DNA of 64,000 nucleotides from assembly GCA_035695765.1 (NCBI GenBank), contig DASRRI010000111.1:1-64000 (forward strand). The letters run 5' to 3'. Within the stretch, counting starts at the first letter, position 1; every line of letters begins with the position of its first letter. Under the pieces are notes generated by a model that did no database searches, was not told where the DNA came from, and worked only from the letters and a program-made list of their open reading frames with translations. Below, in pieces: positions 51,749 through 60,047 of this stretch. Both the position numbers and the translations under genes were made by a program. The stretch is from Dongia_A sp035695765 (GTDB lineage: Bacteria > Pseudomonadota > Alphaproteobacteria > Dongiales > Dongiaceae).

Positions 51749-52939
51749 TCATGTGTTGAAGGTGCCGGCCGCCCATCTGCGCGCCAAGCGCCAATCCGGA
51801 TCAAGGTTGGCGAATCGATCCAGACCGAGTCCGTCAATCGAGATCGGGCTCCTGCCGTCGAGGACGAGGCCGCAGATTGCCCTGCCAATGCTGGGGGCCA
51901 AGCCGAAGCCATGACCCGAAGCGGACGCCACAATCATTCCCTCGGGGGATGATAGACGTTCGATGATGCAGCTCTGGTCCGGCGTCACTTCCACGATACC
52001 CGCCCAACTCCGCAGCGCCTGGATGTTGGCGATTGAGGGAAGCAGTTCCGCCAGCCGACGTGCCATGTTCCGCACGATCGGCGTGTTCGGCGTGGCCGGC
52101 TCGGACGTCAGGTCGACATCGATCCACTCGTGCGGACCGCCGTTGAAATGGATGTTTCCGCGGCGGGTCTGCCGCAGCGAGAGTCCATGACCAACCATCG
52201 CCACATCAAAGAGCTTCGGCAATGGCGCAGTCACCATTGCTTCCAGGCGCACCGGCGCGACCGGCACGCATACACCAACCATGGCACTGATGAGGCCTAT
52301 CTGTGGCCCGGCGCAATTGACCACCGTGCTGGTGGCGATGCTGCCGGTTGGAGTCTCGACAGCGGTAACTCGTCCACCCTCCACGTGAATGCCAGTCGCC
52401 GGTGTGTTCTCCAGGATTTCACCGCCTCGGTCGCGGAACGCCCAGGCAAAGGCCTGGCTGGTCCGCTGCGGGTTCGCATGCCCGCCACGCGTTGTGTGAA
52501 GTCCTCCCAATGTTTGCTCGGACAGGCATGGCACGATGTCTCGCGCCGACTTGGTGTCGATGAGCTGCACGGGAATGCCGGCTGCCTGCCACTGCGGACA
52601 GATCTCCTGCAGCTCCGTCCATCGATCCTCTTCCAGGGCGACCCACAGCCGACCACCGGGCATCCATTCGGTCGGATAGCCGAGTTCCTCGTCCAGGGTC
52701 GTCCACAGCTCGCCTGCCGCAACGGCAAGCGACGCCTCCAGCGGCTGCTCGCCCCGCAGGCTCAGAAACCCGGTGGCGCGTCCGGACGCTTCCCACGCTA
52801 TGCGGCCCTTCTCGAGAATGACGACCCTCGCACCTGCCTTGGCGAGCCAGTATCCGGAAGAGAGCCCGGTCAGCCCTGCCCCGATGATGACGACGTCAGC
52901 GCTTCGCACGATCGGACTCCGCAGCTCGTGCGCTGGCAT
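51749..52939 (-). CDS. DAO-family FAD-dependent oxidoreductase (glycine/sarcosine oxidase-like)
   Basis: 396 residues from the ATG at 52939. FAD motif DVVIIGAGLTGLSSGYWLAK (about residues 15-34), NPQRTSQAFAWAFRDRGGEI, and a C-terminal GMIVASASGHGFGLAPSIG flavin loop. Family members deaminate or demethylate amino acids and N-methylated amines. It overlaps the end of the upstream FAD/NAD gene by 44 bases, and the pair resembles the beta and alpha subunits of opine or sarcosine oxidases. A GAGGGAG ribosome site supports the start. Confidence 0.87.
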   Translation of the reverse strand: MPAHELRSPIVRSADVVIIGAGLTGLSSGYWLAKAGARVVILEKGRIAWEASGRATGFLSLRGEQPLEASLAVAAGELWTTLDEELGYPTEWMPGGRLWVALEEDRWTELQEICPQWQAAGIPVQLIDTKSARDIVPCLSEQTLGGLHTTRGGHANPQRTSQAFAWAFRDRGGEILENTPATGIHVEGGRVTAVETPTGSIATSTVVNCAGPQIGLISAMVGVCVPVAPVRLEAMVTAPLPKLFDVAMVGHGLSLRQTRRGNIHFNGGPHEWIDVDLTSEPATPNTPIVRNMARRLAELLPSIANIQALRSWAGIVEVTPDQSCIIERLSSPEGMIVASASGHGFGLAPSIGRAICGLVLDGRSPISIDGLGLDRFANLDPDWRLARRWAAGTFNT

Positions 52940-54443
52940 ATCCCGGGGCTCCCTCTTCGACGGGATGCAACCAGATCGGCCACGTCCGTCGCGTCTCATC
53001 CGTCTCCTCGCCCGCCCACATGACCGTGAGCGGGAGCGGACGGACCGGCACCCGGTAGGAACCAGGCACCATTCGAGAGAGATCGGTCCCGGTTGCCTCG
53101 GCCAGCAGCATGATGGTCTGGTCGCGGCAGCGCTTGCCCTGGCAATGGCCCATTCCTGCCCGCGTCAAGCGTTTGATCAGGTCCTGGCTGCCTTGCCCGC
53201 TAGGCGAAAGCGCCTTTACGCCACCGCAGGAGCGCATGTTGCCGGCTCCCAGATACTTGGGCGGGCTGACATCGAGCAGTTCTCGCCGCGTCACGTCCTC
53301 GCACTGGCAGACCACGACATCCATGCCGCCGGCGGCAACCAGCGAGCGAAGCCACGCCCGTGCGCTGGGCAACAGCGGATTTTCCTCCAGTGCCACGGAT
53401 TGCGTTTCCGCAGCCTTGTCTAAAAGACCCGCATCGCTCGCGACAGCGCGCGCGACCCGCCTGCCTTGCTCCGCCGCAACTGCCGGATCCAAATGCATCC
53501 TCTCTAAGGTACCGGCGGCATCGCCTACCACGTGGATCGCGGCAATGCTGGTTCGGAAATCGTTGTCGACCTCCGGCACCCAACCGCCCCGCGCCGCGTC
53601 GAAGAAGATGCGGCAGCCCGATACGGCGGCTAGCTCGATGTTCGAAACAACGCCGACCGCCATGCAGACCGTATCGCAAGCGATCTCCTGCGCGCCCGAC
53701 AATACGGGCTGTAGCGATGAATCGACTGGCAAGACCCGGATGCCGCGGACCTCCTGCTCGCCAACAACCTTTTCGACCGTGTGAGAAAGAAGGAATGGTA
53801 CCCCGGCACGCGCCAGTTCAGCGGCAAGTGCAGGATCGCCGCGAATCTCCGACGCAACCTCCACTACGGCCGCCACCTCGACTCCCATCTCCACGGCTAG
53901 GCGCGCGGTTCGCAATCCGATATTGCCGGAGCCGAGGATCACCATCCGGTTTCCCGACAAGGCCTGGTATCGCGCCAGCAGTGCCGACGCTCCGTTTGCC
54001 CCCACCACGCCCGGAAGATGCCAGCCGGGAAAGGACAGAACCAGATCGCGCGATCCCGGCGCCAGGATGAGGCGGTCGTAGTCGATCAACCAGGAGCGTT
54101 CGCCATCGGCGACGCCCAGCTGCGGATTCTTGAGATGCACGTTGTTGGGTCCCGGCACAAAATTGCCCCAGCAGCAGGTGCCGGTCAGGATCTCCACGCC
54201 CGCATCCAGGCATTCCAGCAACAAGTCATTCGCGCCAAGCACCCGCTCGCTGATCACGCTTGCATCGTCCAGGACCGCGGCAAGCCGCGCGCCATAAAAG
54301 TATGGGGCATCAAGGCTCATCGCCTGGAGGCTCTGCGGATGCTCATCGATCAGCGTCACCTTCAGCCCGAGCCTGGCCGCTTCCAGGGCGGCCGAACACC
54401 CTGCAACACCGCCGCCGACCACAACCAATTGCTCACTTGCCAT
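52896..54443 (-). CDS. FAD/NAD(P) oxidoreductase with [2Fe-2S] BFD-like domain (opine oxidase A-like)
   Basis: 515 residues. The first dinucleotide motif is VVVGGGVAGCSAALEAARLG (about residues 7-26) and the second MVILGSGNIGLRTARLAVEM. The cluster domain has VVVCQCEDVTRRELLD and, about 50 residues on, GMGHCQGKRCRD. This matches the alpha subunit of opine dehydrogenases, HcnB and the sarcosine oxidase family. With the DAO-type gene downstream it likely forms a two-subunit amine or imino-acid dehydrogenase delivering electrons to ETF or quinone. About 80 C-terminal residues carry no known motif. Confidence 0.87.
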   Translation of the reverse strand: MASEQLVVVGGGVAGCSAALEAARLGLKVTLIDEHPQSLQAMSLDAPYFYGARLAAVLDDASVISERVLGANDLLLECLDAGVEILTGTCCWGNFVPGPNNVHLKNPQLGVADGERSWLIDYDRLILAPGSRDLVLSFPGWHLPGVVGANGASALLARYQALSGNRMVILGSGNIGLRTARLAVEMGVEVAAVVEVASEIRGDPALAAELARAGVPFLLSHTVEKVVGEQEVRGIRVLPVDSSLQPVLSGAQEIACDTVCMAVGVVSNIELAAVSGCRIFFDAARGGWVPEVDNDFRTSIAAIHVVGDAAGTLERMHLDPAVAAEQGRRVARAVASDAGLLDKAAETQSVALEENPLLPSARAWLRSLVAAGGMDVVVCQCEDVTRRELLDVSPPKYLGAGNMRSCGGVKALSPSGQGSQDLIKRLTRAGMGHCQGKRCRDQTIMLLAEATGTDLSRMVPGSYRVPVRPLPLTVMWAGEETDETRRTWPIWLHPVEEGAPGYASARAAESDRAKR

Positions 54444-54456
54444 ACCGAACCCCGCT

Positions 54457-55437
54457 TCAAGCCTGCTGCGCCCGCAGTTCCTTCACCCGCGTGACGAAGG
54501 CAGGCACGACTTCCTTCGCATCGCCGACCACGCCAAAGTGGGCGGTCCGGAAAATGCTCGCTTCCGGATCCTTGTTGATCGCGACGATAGTCTTGGCCCC
54601 GGCGAGTCCCGCCATATGATGCACCGCGCCCGAGATTCCGATGGCGAGATAAAGCTCGGGCCTGATCTTCTGACCGCTGAATCCGACCTGCTGTGCGTGC
54701 GGCACCCAGCCAAGCTCGACCACCGCGCGCGTGGCGCCGACCGCCGCTCCGAGAGCAGCGGCGGCGTCCTCGATCAGACTCCAGTTCTCGCGGCTGCCAA
54801 TCCCGAGCCCGCCGGACACCACCGTCCGGGCAGTCCTTAGCCGGGGTCCGCTGCCTTCCTGGTCGTTTAGCTGTTCGATTACCTTCACCCGCGCTTGCAC
54901 ATCCGGCAGCTCCACCGGGGAGATCGGACACGGTTCGGAGAGCATGGTTGCTTCGTAGGTTGCGGGCGCGAGCGTCGCGATCCGCAGCGCGCCGTTCAAG
55001 ACGTATTCGCCCTGAACCGCTCCTCCGCAGACTGGCCTTTTCGCTACGAGATGACCACCCTCAAATCCCACGCGGGTGCAGGCGCTCGCCATTGCAGCCT
55101 TGAGCCGGGCCGACAGGATCGGCACCCACTCCGACGTCTCGCCGGTACTTGGAGCGAGAATCACGTCCGGCTGGCAACGGCGGACGATCGCCTGAGCCGC
55201 GGCAACATGGAACTCGGCAACATAAGGCGCATGACGCGCGTGATCTGCGACGAACACTTCAGCAAGCCCAGCTGTCGCAAATGTTGCCGCTGCGCGCCCG
55301 CATTCATCGCCGATCAACCCGCCAAACACCTCGGCACCCATCGCCTCCGCAAGTTCGAGAGCAGCTGTGACGGCCTCGAGCGATGTGCCAGTCAGGTCTC
55401 CCTCGGAGATCGCGCCGATAACGAGGACCTTGGGCAT
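54457..55437 (-). CDS. etfA: Electron transfer flavoprotein alpha subunit
   Basis: 326 residues. The C-terminal FAD domain is the clearest: VVSGGLGIGSRENWSLIEDA (about residues 209-228), ELGWVPHAQQVGFSGQKIRP, then LYLAIGISGAVHHMAGLAGA. ETF accepts electrons from dehydrogenases such as the acyl-CoA and amine dehydrogenases of this block. The start at 55437 overlaps the etfB stop by one base (TGATG), so the longer open frame is rejected. Confidence 0.93.
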   Translation of the reverse strand: MPKVLVIGAISEGDLTGTSLEAVTAALELAEAMGAEVFGGLIGDECGRAAATFATAGLAEVFVADHARHAPYVAEFHVAAAQAIVRRCQPDVILAPSTGETSEWVPILSARLKAAMASACTRVGFEGGHLVAKRPVCGGAVQGEYVLNGALRIATLAPATYEATMLSEPCPISPVELPDVQARVKVIEQLNDQEGSGPRLRTARTVVSGGLGIGSRENWSLIEDAAAALGAAVGATRAVVELGWVPHAQQVGFSGQKIRPELYLAIGISGAVHHMAGLAGAKTIVAINKDPEASIFRTAHFGVVGDAKEVVPAFVTRVKELRAQQA

Positions 55438-56228
55438 CAGATCAACCCTTCCTGCCGAAGGCGATCGGCGAGCGCGCGTCCGGCCGCACGCGCAGATTCG
55501 GCCGCGATCAACTCGGCGCACGTTTCGACGGGCGGTTCAATATAGAGGCGGCGCAAGGTCATAGCCGGCTGGGGCGCTTCAATGCCGAGATCACTGTGCG
55601 TCCAAGTCGGGATCTCCGCCTTCTTCGCCAGCATGACGCCTTTCAATGGAGCCGGGCGGGGCTTGTTGATCTCGTTCGAAATCCCGAGCAGAGCCGGGAG
55701 CTTCACCTGGAGCCGCTGCGTGCACCCCTCGCCGATGCGATCTACAATTGCCGAATCGTCGTCCATGCCCTGAATGTTTTTCACCGGCGAAATCACCGGA
55801 AGGTCCAGTTCCCCTGCCAGCAGAAACGGCACCTGCGCCGCATCCGTGTCCGACGCCTGGCGGCCGCACAGAACGAGATCGACAAAGCCCAGCTTGCGGA
55901 CAGCCGCTCCGAGCAGTTTCGCGATCACGGCGCTGTCGCACGCGAGCCCCGTCGGTCCCGCGATATGCACGCCCCTGTCAGCCCCCATGCCGATCGCGCG
56001 ACGAAGGCAATTCTTGCTCGTTTCATCGCCGACGCTGAGAACCGTGACGGTTCCGCCATGCTTGTCCTTGAGCGCGAGCGCCGCTTCGACTGCATTCGCG
56101 TCATAGCCGTTCATGATCTGGCTCATGCCGACCGGAAGTTCGAGGCTGACGCCGTCCTTTCCGATCTTCAGAAGAACAGACGGCGTATTCGGATCAACAA
56201 CCTGCTTTATGGTGACGACGATATGCAT
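55437..56228 (-). CDS. etfB: Electron transfer flavoprotein beta subunit
   Basis: 263 residues. It starts MHIVVTIKQVVDPNTPSVLL. The conserved stretch is YDANAVEAALALKDKHGGTV (about residues 43-62), and the AMP site reads LCGRQASDTDAAQVPFLLAG (about 121-140). A start 12 codons earlier lacks family similarity. Coupled to etfA. A dedicated ETF in the island shows the block has at least one ETF-dependent dehydrogenase. Confidence 0.93.
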   Translation of the reverse strand: MHIVVTIKQVVDPNTPSVLLKIGKDGVSLELPVGMSQIMNGYDANAVEAALALKDKHGGTVTVLSVGDETSKNCLRRAIGMGADRGVHIAGPTGLACDSAVIAKLLGAAVRKLGFVDLVLCGRQASDTDAAQVPFLLAGELDLPVISPVKNIQGMDDDSAIVDRIGEGCTQRLQVKLPALLGISNEINKPRPAPLKGVMLAKKAEIPTWTHSDLGIEAPQPAMTLRRLYIEPPVETCAELIAAESARAAGRALADRLRQEGLI

Positions 56229-56280
56229 GAGTCGTTCCGCTTGGGTCTTGATCAACGCCGACAAGGCGGCATTGGCACTT

Positions 56281-57102
56281 TCACCGGGAGCTCCAGCCCT
56301 TTTCCTTCAGATCTCCAGCGAGATCGCGGCGGTGGCGTTCGTACTCCACCGCATCGTCCGGAACGGTGCGAATGCGCACATTGCTCTGGATCTCTTCGGA
56401 GACATGGGCGATGACGCCGGGCATGGTCGAGAGGATGGCGATGCCGGTCATCTCCGCCGGCGTGAACCCCATTTGCGCAAGAATCGCCGCCATCATGCCG
56501 ACCTCGTTGATCACAATCTCCGGCTTTCCCGTTTTCATGGCGAAAGCGCGATGCAGCGCCTCATACCAGTCGCAAAGCGGCCCCCAGGCGCCCTCAGCCT
56601 TGGCGATCTCCTTCAGCTTTTGCGCCCGCGGATCGAGGAAGCGGAAATTCGGATGACCGAAACCGGGTACTCGTCGCCTGGCGGCGCGTAATTTGTCGAC
56701 CTCGGCCGCTGCCGCCGCGTCACCCGGCTTGCCGCCACGGCTGGCTTCGGCATAGCTCTCCATGATGAAACGGCCGGCGTCATCGGGCGCCAGTGTATAT
56801 TCGCCGACCGACAGGATGGCGGTCGCCAAACCAGCCGTCATGGACGGATTGGCGGAAACGCAATAGCGCGCGGCAACGGTCCCCGGCTTCTTGAGCCCGT
56901 AGTCGAGTACCGAGCAAAGGATCGCGTCCATCATCCGGGCTTCACCAGGCGTGGGGAGCTGGCCTCGGATGAGCAGGAAGGTGGCAGCGGAGAAGGACAT
57001 CCGGCCGATCAGGTCGCCAAGACCATAACCCCGTATGTAGACTTCTGATTTCTCGACATCGCTGATTGCGGTACGCCAGGACCGCCTATCGCTATCTTCC
57101 AT
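56281..57102 (-). CDS. Citryl-CoA lyase-like protein (citrate synthase fold)
   Basis: 273 residues, about half the length of citrate synthase, as in citryl-CoA lyases and the CitE-unrelated Ccl group. Landmarks: IGRMSFSAATFLLIRGQLPT, NPSMTAGLATAILSVGEYTL and the catalytic His in RRVPGFGHPNFRFLDPRAQK. It would cleave a citryl-CoA-type thioester to acetyl-CoA plus an oxoacid, or condense them. The start at 57102 is chosen by GAGGAA 6 bases upstream. Together with the SucCD-like genes at 58864-60929 it mirrors the two-step citrate cleavage (Ccs plus Ccl) of Aquificae. Confidence 0.82.
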   Translation of the reverse strand: MEDSDRRSWRTAISDVEKSEVYIRGYGLGDLIGRMSFSAATFLLIRGQLPTPGEARMMDAILCSVLDYGLKKPGTVAARYCVSANPSMTAGLATAILSVGEYTLAPDDAGRFIMESYAEASRGGKPGDAAAAAEVDKLRAARRRVPGFGHPNFRFLDPRAQKLKEIAKAEGAWGPLCDWYEALHRAFAMKTGKPEIVINEVGMMAAILAQMGFTPAEMTGIAILSTMPGVIAHVSEEIQSNVRIRTVPDDAVEYERHRRDLAGDLKEKGWSSR

Positions 57103-57172
57103 GCCCGTTCCTCGATACATCTAAGCGGTTAGGTGAAATGGCCTTGAAACCTGAGCCCTTCTAGCATAAAAA

Positions 57173-57184
57173 GACCAATGAGTA
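57173..57184. promoter_or_regulatory. Degenerate GACC-N4 motif in lyase/thioesterase divergent promoter
   Basis: GACC-AATG-AGTA in an AT-rich tract, followed by GACTTCCGGGTA. It resembles half of the operator copies at 39030 and 48802 (GACC-N4-GGTC-AGTA) but lacks GGTC. Weak; reported because its position between divergent genes of the same block is suggestive. Confidence 0.25.
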
Positions 57185-57244
57185 TATAAAAATGACTTCC
57201 GGGTATGTATCGCCATACAGGAGGTCCTGCTTCGCGAGGCGCAG

Positions 57245-57682
57245 ATGACGACGGGCAGTCAGTTCGAGACGTTCCGAGGTCTCGTCTATCCCGCGCAGTG
57301 CGATGCCATGGGACATATGAACGTACAGCACTATGTTTCCGCGTTCGACCAGGCCATGTGGCACCTGATCCATGAGATCGGCTACCGGAAGCCGGCCTCG
57401 CCTGGCACCGGGCACGGCTGGGCCGATGTGCGCGATGTCGTTGAGTACCGGCATGAACTGGCCGCGGGAGCGCTGTACCGGATACTGAGTGGCTTCGCTA
57501 AAGTCGGCCGCAGTTCCGTGGTAACCATCCATCGCATGTTTGCGCTGGAATCCGGCCAACTTGCAGCCGAATGTAAGATGACTTCGGTATATTTCGATCT
57601 TTCGGCGCGGGAAAGCTGCCCAGTGCCGCAACCGCTGCGCGACGCCGCGATGGCGCTGCTGTCGCCGCCAGCCGCGACTTGA
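57245..57682 (+). CDS. Acyl-CoA thioesterase (4HBT hot-dog fold)
   Basis: 145 residues. 4-hydroxybenzoyl-CoA thioesterase-type motif YPAQCDAMGHMNVQHYVSAF (Asp at about 22, HMN), with the central helix AFDQAMWHLIHEIG and RHELAAGALYRILSGFAKVG. It releases a free acid from a short or aromatic acyl-CoA. Preceded by an AGGAGG-type site. Rightward first gene of the NMO-SucCD set. Confidence 0.9.
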   Translation: MTTGSQFETFRGLVYPAQCDAMGHMNVQHYVSAFDQAMWHLIHEIGYRKPASPGTGHGWADVRDVVEYRHELAAGALYRILSGFAKVGRSSVVTIHRMFALESGQLAAECKMTSVYFDLSARESCPVPQPLRDAAMALLSPPAAT

Positions 57683-57738
57683 GCAGCGAGAGCGATAAGG
57701 GGCACCAGAACAAACCTCTGCCACGGAGTTGAATCGAG

Positions 57739-58857
57739 ATGATGCGCACCGCCGTTACTGAGATGTTCGGTATTGATCTGCCGATCTTCGCCTTCTCGCA
57801 CTGCCGGGACGTCGTTGTGGAGGCATCGCGCGCCGGCGGCATGGGTATCCTTGGCGCAGCCTTCCTGACGCCGGATGAGCTCGAAGTGTCGCTGAAATGG
57901 ATCGACGACCATGTCGAGGGCAAGCCCTATGGCGTAGACGTAGTCTTTCCGGGCACCTTCGCGGAATTGCCCAGCGAACCAGATCCGGATCAGATTCTCC
58001 CACGCGAGTATCGGGAGTTCGTTTCCCGCTTGGTCGACCAAGCAAACATCCCGCCATTGCCCGCCGACGACGCTGCCGCCTTCGTCAAAGAATACGCGCA
58101 CAAGATGAACATGACGCCCAGCGAGAGCGAGAAAGCGCTGGAGATATCCTTGCGGCATCCGGTGAAGTTCGTGGTCGGCGCCCTAGGCGTTCCGCCGAAA
58201 CATGTCATCGATGCTGTTCACGCCCGGCGCATCAAGGTAGGTGCCCTCGTTGGATCTGTGAGGCATGCTATCAAGCAGCGCGATGCCGGAACGGATGTCC
58301 TGATCGCGCAAGGCAACGAGGCTGGTGGCCATGTTGGGCCAGTTTCTTCACTGGTGCTCTGGCCGCAGATCGTCGATGCGGTGGCGCCCATGCCGGTGCT
58401 GGCGGCAGGGGGCATCGGTCGCGGCCGCCAATTTGCGGCCGCCATGGCGCTTGGCGCCGCCGGGATCTGGTGCGGCTCAATCTGGCTGGGCGCGCGGGAA
58501 AGCGAACTCAGCCCGGATATGAAAGAGCAGTTGTTCCGCGCAAGCTCCGAGGATGCCGTCGTCAGCCGTGCTCTCACCGGCAAACCTTGCCGTATCCTGA
58601 AGAGCGCCTACACGAATGCCTGGGACGGGGCTGGCGCGCCGAAGCCGCTGACCTTCCCACTGCAATCCATCCTTGCCGGCGAGCCGCTGCGGAGAGCGGA
58701 ACGGGCCCGACGGCTCGACTACTGGACCTATGCGATCGGGCAGATCGTCGGCGACATGAAAAGCGAGACGACGGTGCGGCAGATCTTTGCAGATCTTCTG
58801 ACGGAGTATGTGGAGACCATTGAACACGTAGGAGCATTGACCGCCGAAGCAGAATGA
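57739..58857 (+). CDS. Nitronate monooxygenase-like FMN protein
   Basis: 372 residues with a TIM-barrel FMN fold. Conserved parts: GIDLPIFAFSHCRDVVVEAS, VLIAQGNEAGGHVGPVSSLV (His-containing loop), MPVLAAGGIGRGRQFAAAMA and LGAAGIWCGSIWLGARESEL. NMO-type proteins oxidise nitronates or reduce enoyl/quinone substrates. Since this block shows no nitro chemistry, a different oxidoreductase role is quite possible. The central part (about residues 80-145) is a helical insertion seen in long members of the family. Confidence 0.87.
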   Translation: MMRTAVTEMFGIDLPIFAFSHCRDVVVEASRAGGMGILGAAFLTPDELEVSLKWIDDHVEGKPYGVDVVFPGTFAELPSEPDPDQILPREYREFVSRLVDQANIPPLPADDAAAFVKEYAHKMNMTPSESEKALEISLRHPVKFVVGALGVPPKHVIDAVHARRIKVGALVGSVRHAIKQRDAGTDVLIAQGNEAGGHVGPVSSLVLWPQIVDAVAPMPVLAAGGIGRGRQFAAAMALGAAGIWCGSIWLGARESELSPDMKEQLFRASSEDAVVSRALTGKPCRILKSAYTNAWDGAGAPKPLTFPLQSILAGEPLRRAERARRLDYWTYAIGQIVGDMKSETTVRQIFADLLTEYVETIEHVGALTAEAE

Positions 58858-58863
58858 GGTCGT

Positions 58864-60045
58864 GTGCGCCTGGACCTCTCGCCGAACGGCTGCGACATGC
58901 TTCTGCTTGAACACCGCGGAAAGGCACTCTTCCGGAAACACGGTGTGCCGACGCCAGCTGGCGTGGTCGTGACAGACGGCAGTTCTCTGGCACAAGCCCT
59001 CCTCTCGCTGCCGCCGCGTCTGGTTCTGAAGGCTCAGGTCGCGACTGGCGGTCGGGGGAAAAGCGGCGGTGTTGCCTTCGCTGACGGCGCCGAAGAAGCG
59101 CGCAGGGCTCTTGCCGCACTGCTCGGAAGCCGCATCAACGGGCATTCCGTGCAGTCAGTGCTCGTGGAAGAGCGGATCGCCTTCACGCGCGAAAGGTATG
59201 CCGGGATCGTCATCGAGGACGGAGAGATCCGGCTGTTGTTCGGGCGCAGCGGGGGCGTCGATGTCGAGGACATCACAGCTGCCGATCCGACCAACTTCGT
59301 CTCGATCACGGTCGACCCGATCGAGGGACCGGCTTTCGACCAACTTCAGGCTTGCTTCGCCCGGTTGGACTATGCGCCGGGCTGCCGGGCCGCATACGAG
59401 CGGATCGGCTGTGCGCTGTTCGCCATGTCCCGCACCTACGACGCAACGATGATCGAGATCAATCCACTGGTAGAGCTCCCGGAGGGCGGGCTGGTGGCGC
59501 TCGATGCCCGACTCGTGATCGACGATGGCGCCCTTGATCGCCAGCCGGACATCGCCGCGATGCAGCCCCACCCAAATGTCACCTCTCGCGCGCCCAATAC
59601 CTTCGCCGGCCTGAAGTTCCGAGAAAACTCGGAAGGCGGCGCTATTGGCCTGATAGGTCTGGGTGGAGGGCTCAACGTTGCCCTGATGGACTGGATCGCC
59701 AGCACAGGATCGAAAGTGGCCGTGCTGGTCGATATCGACGAGGCCATCGGGGCCGGCCAGGCCCTGCAAGGCTTCGCAGCAGCGCTTGAGGCTTTCAATC
59801 GCAATCCATCGATCAGATCCGTACTCATCAACATCATCACGTGCGGCTATCGTCTCGATGAGATTGTTGCATCGCTGCTGCTCGCGCTTGGCCCGGATGC
59901 TGGACAGCGTGCGAAGCCGGTCATTCTGCATCTGCGCGGAAATGGCATGGCCAGCGCGCAGCAGCTGCTGACCACGGCCGGCTGGCCCAACAGTCCGTCG
60001 ATCGCGGCCGCCATCGAGGCCGTGGTCGCAGCCGCGAAGAGCTGA
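58864..60045 (+). CDS. SucC-like CoA ligase beta subunit (ATP-grasp)
   Basis: 393 residues from GTG at 58864; the homology start is probably the ATG at 58897 (MLLLEHRGKALFRKHGVPTP), giving 382. The ATP-grasp Lys/Gly region is LVLKAQVATGGRGKSGGV, the Mg site TMIEINPLVELPEGGLVALD, then the CoA-ligase domain GLIGLGGGLNVALMDWIAST. It is a paralog of succinyl-CoA synthetase beta and could be malate, citrate or another dicarboxylate-CoA ligase. The active-site loops differ from housekeeping SucC. It lies 6 bases after the NMO gene and 2 before the alpha gene. Confidence 0.85.
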   Translation: MRLDLSPNGCDMLLLEHRGKALFRKHGVPTPAGVVVTDGSSLAQALLSLPPRLVLKAQVATGGRGKSGGVAFADGAEEARRALAALLGSRINGHSVQSVLVEERIAFTRERYAGIVIEDGEIRLLFGRSGGVDVEDITAADPTNFVSITVDPIEGPAFDQLQACFARLDYAPGCRAAYERIGCALFAMSRTYDATMIEINPLVELPEGGLVALDARLVIDDGALDRQPDIAAMQPHPNVTSRAPNTFAGLKFRENSEGGAIGLIGLGGGLNVALMDWIASTGSKVAVLVDIDEAIGAGQALQGFAAALEAFNRNPSIRSVLINIITCGYRLDEIVASLLLALGPDAGQRAKPVILHLRGNGMASAQQLLTTAGWPNSPSIAAAIEAVVAAAKS

Positions 60046-60047
60046 GC

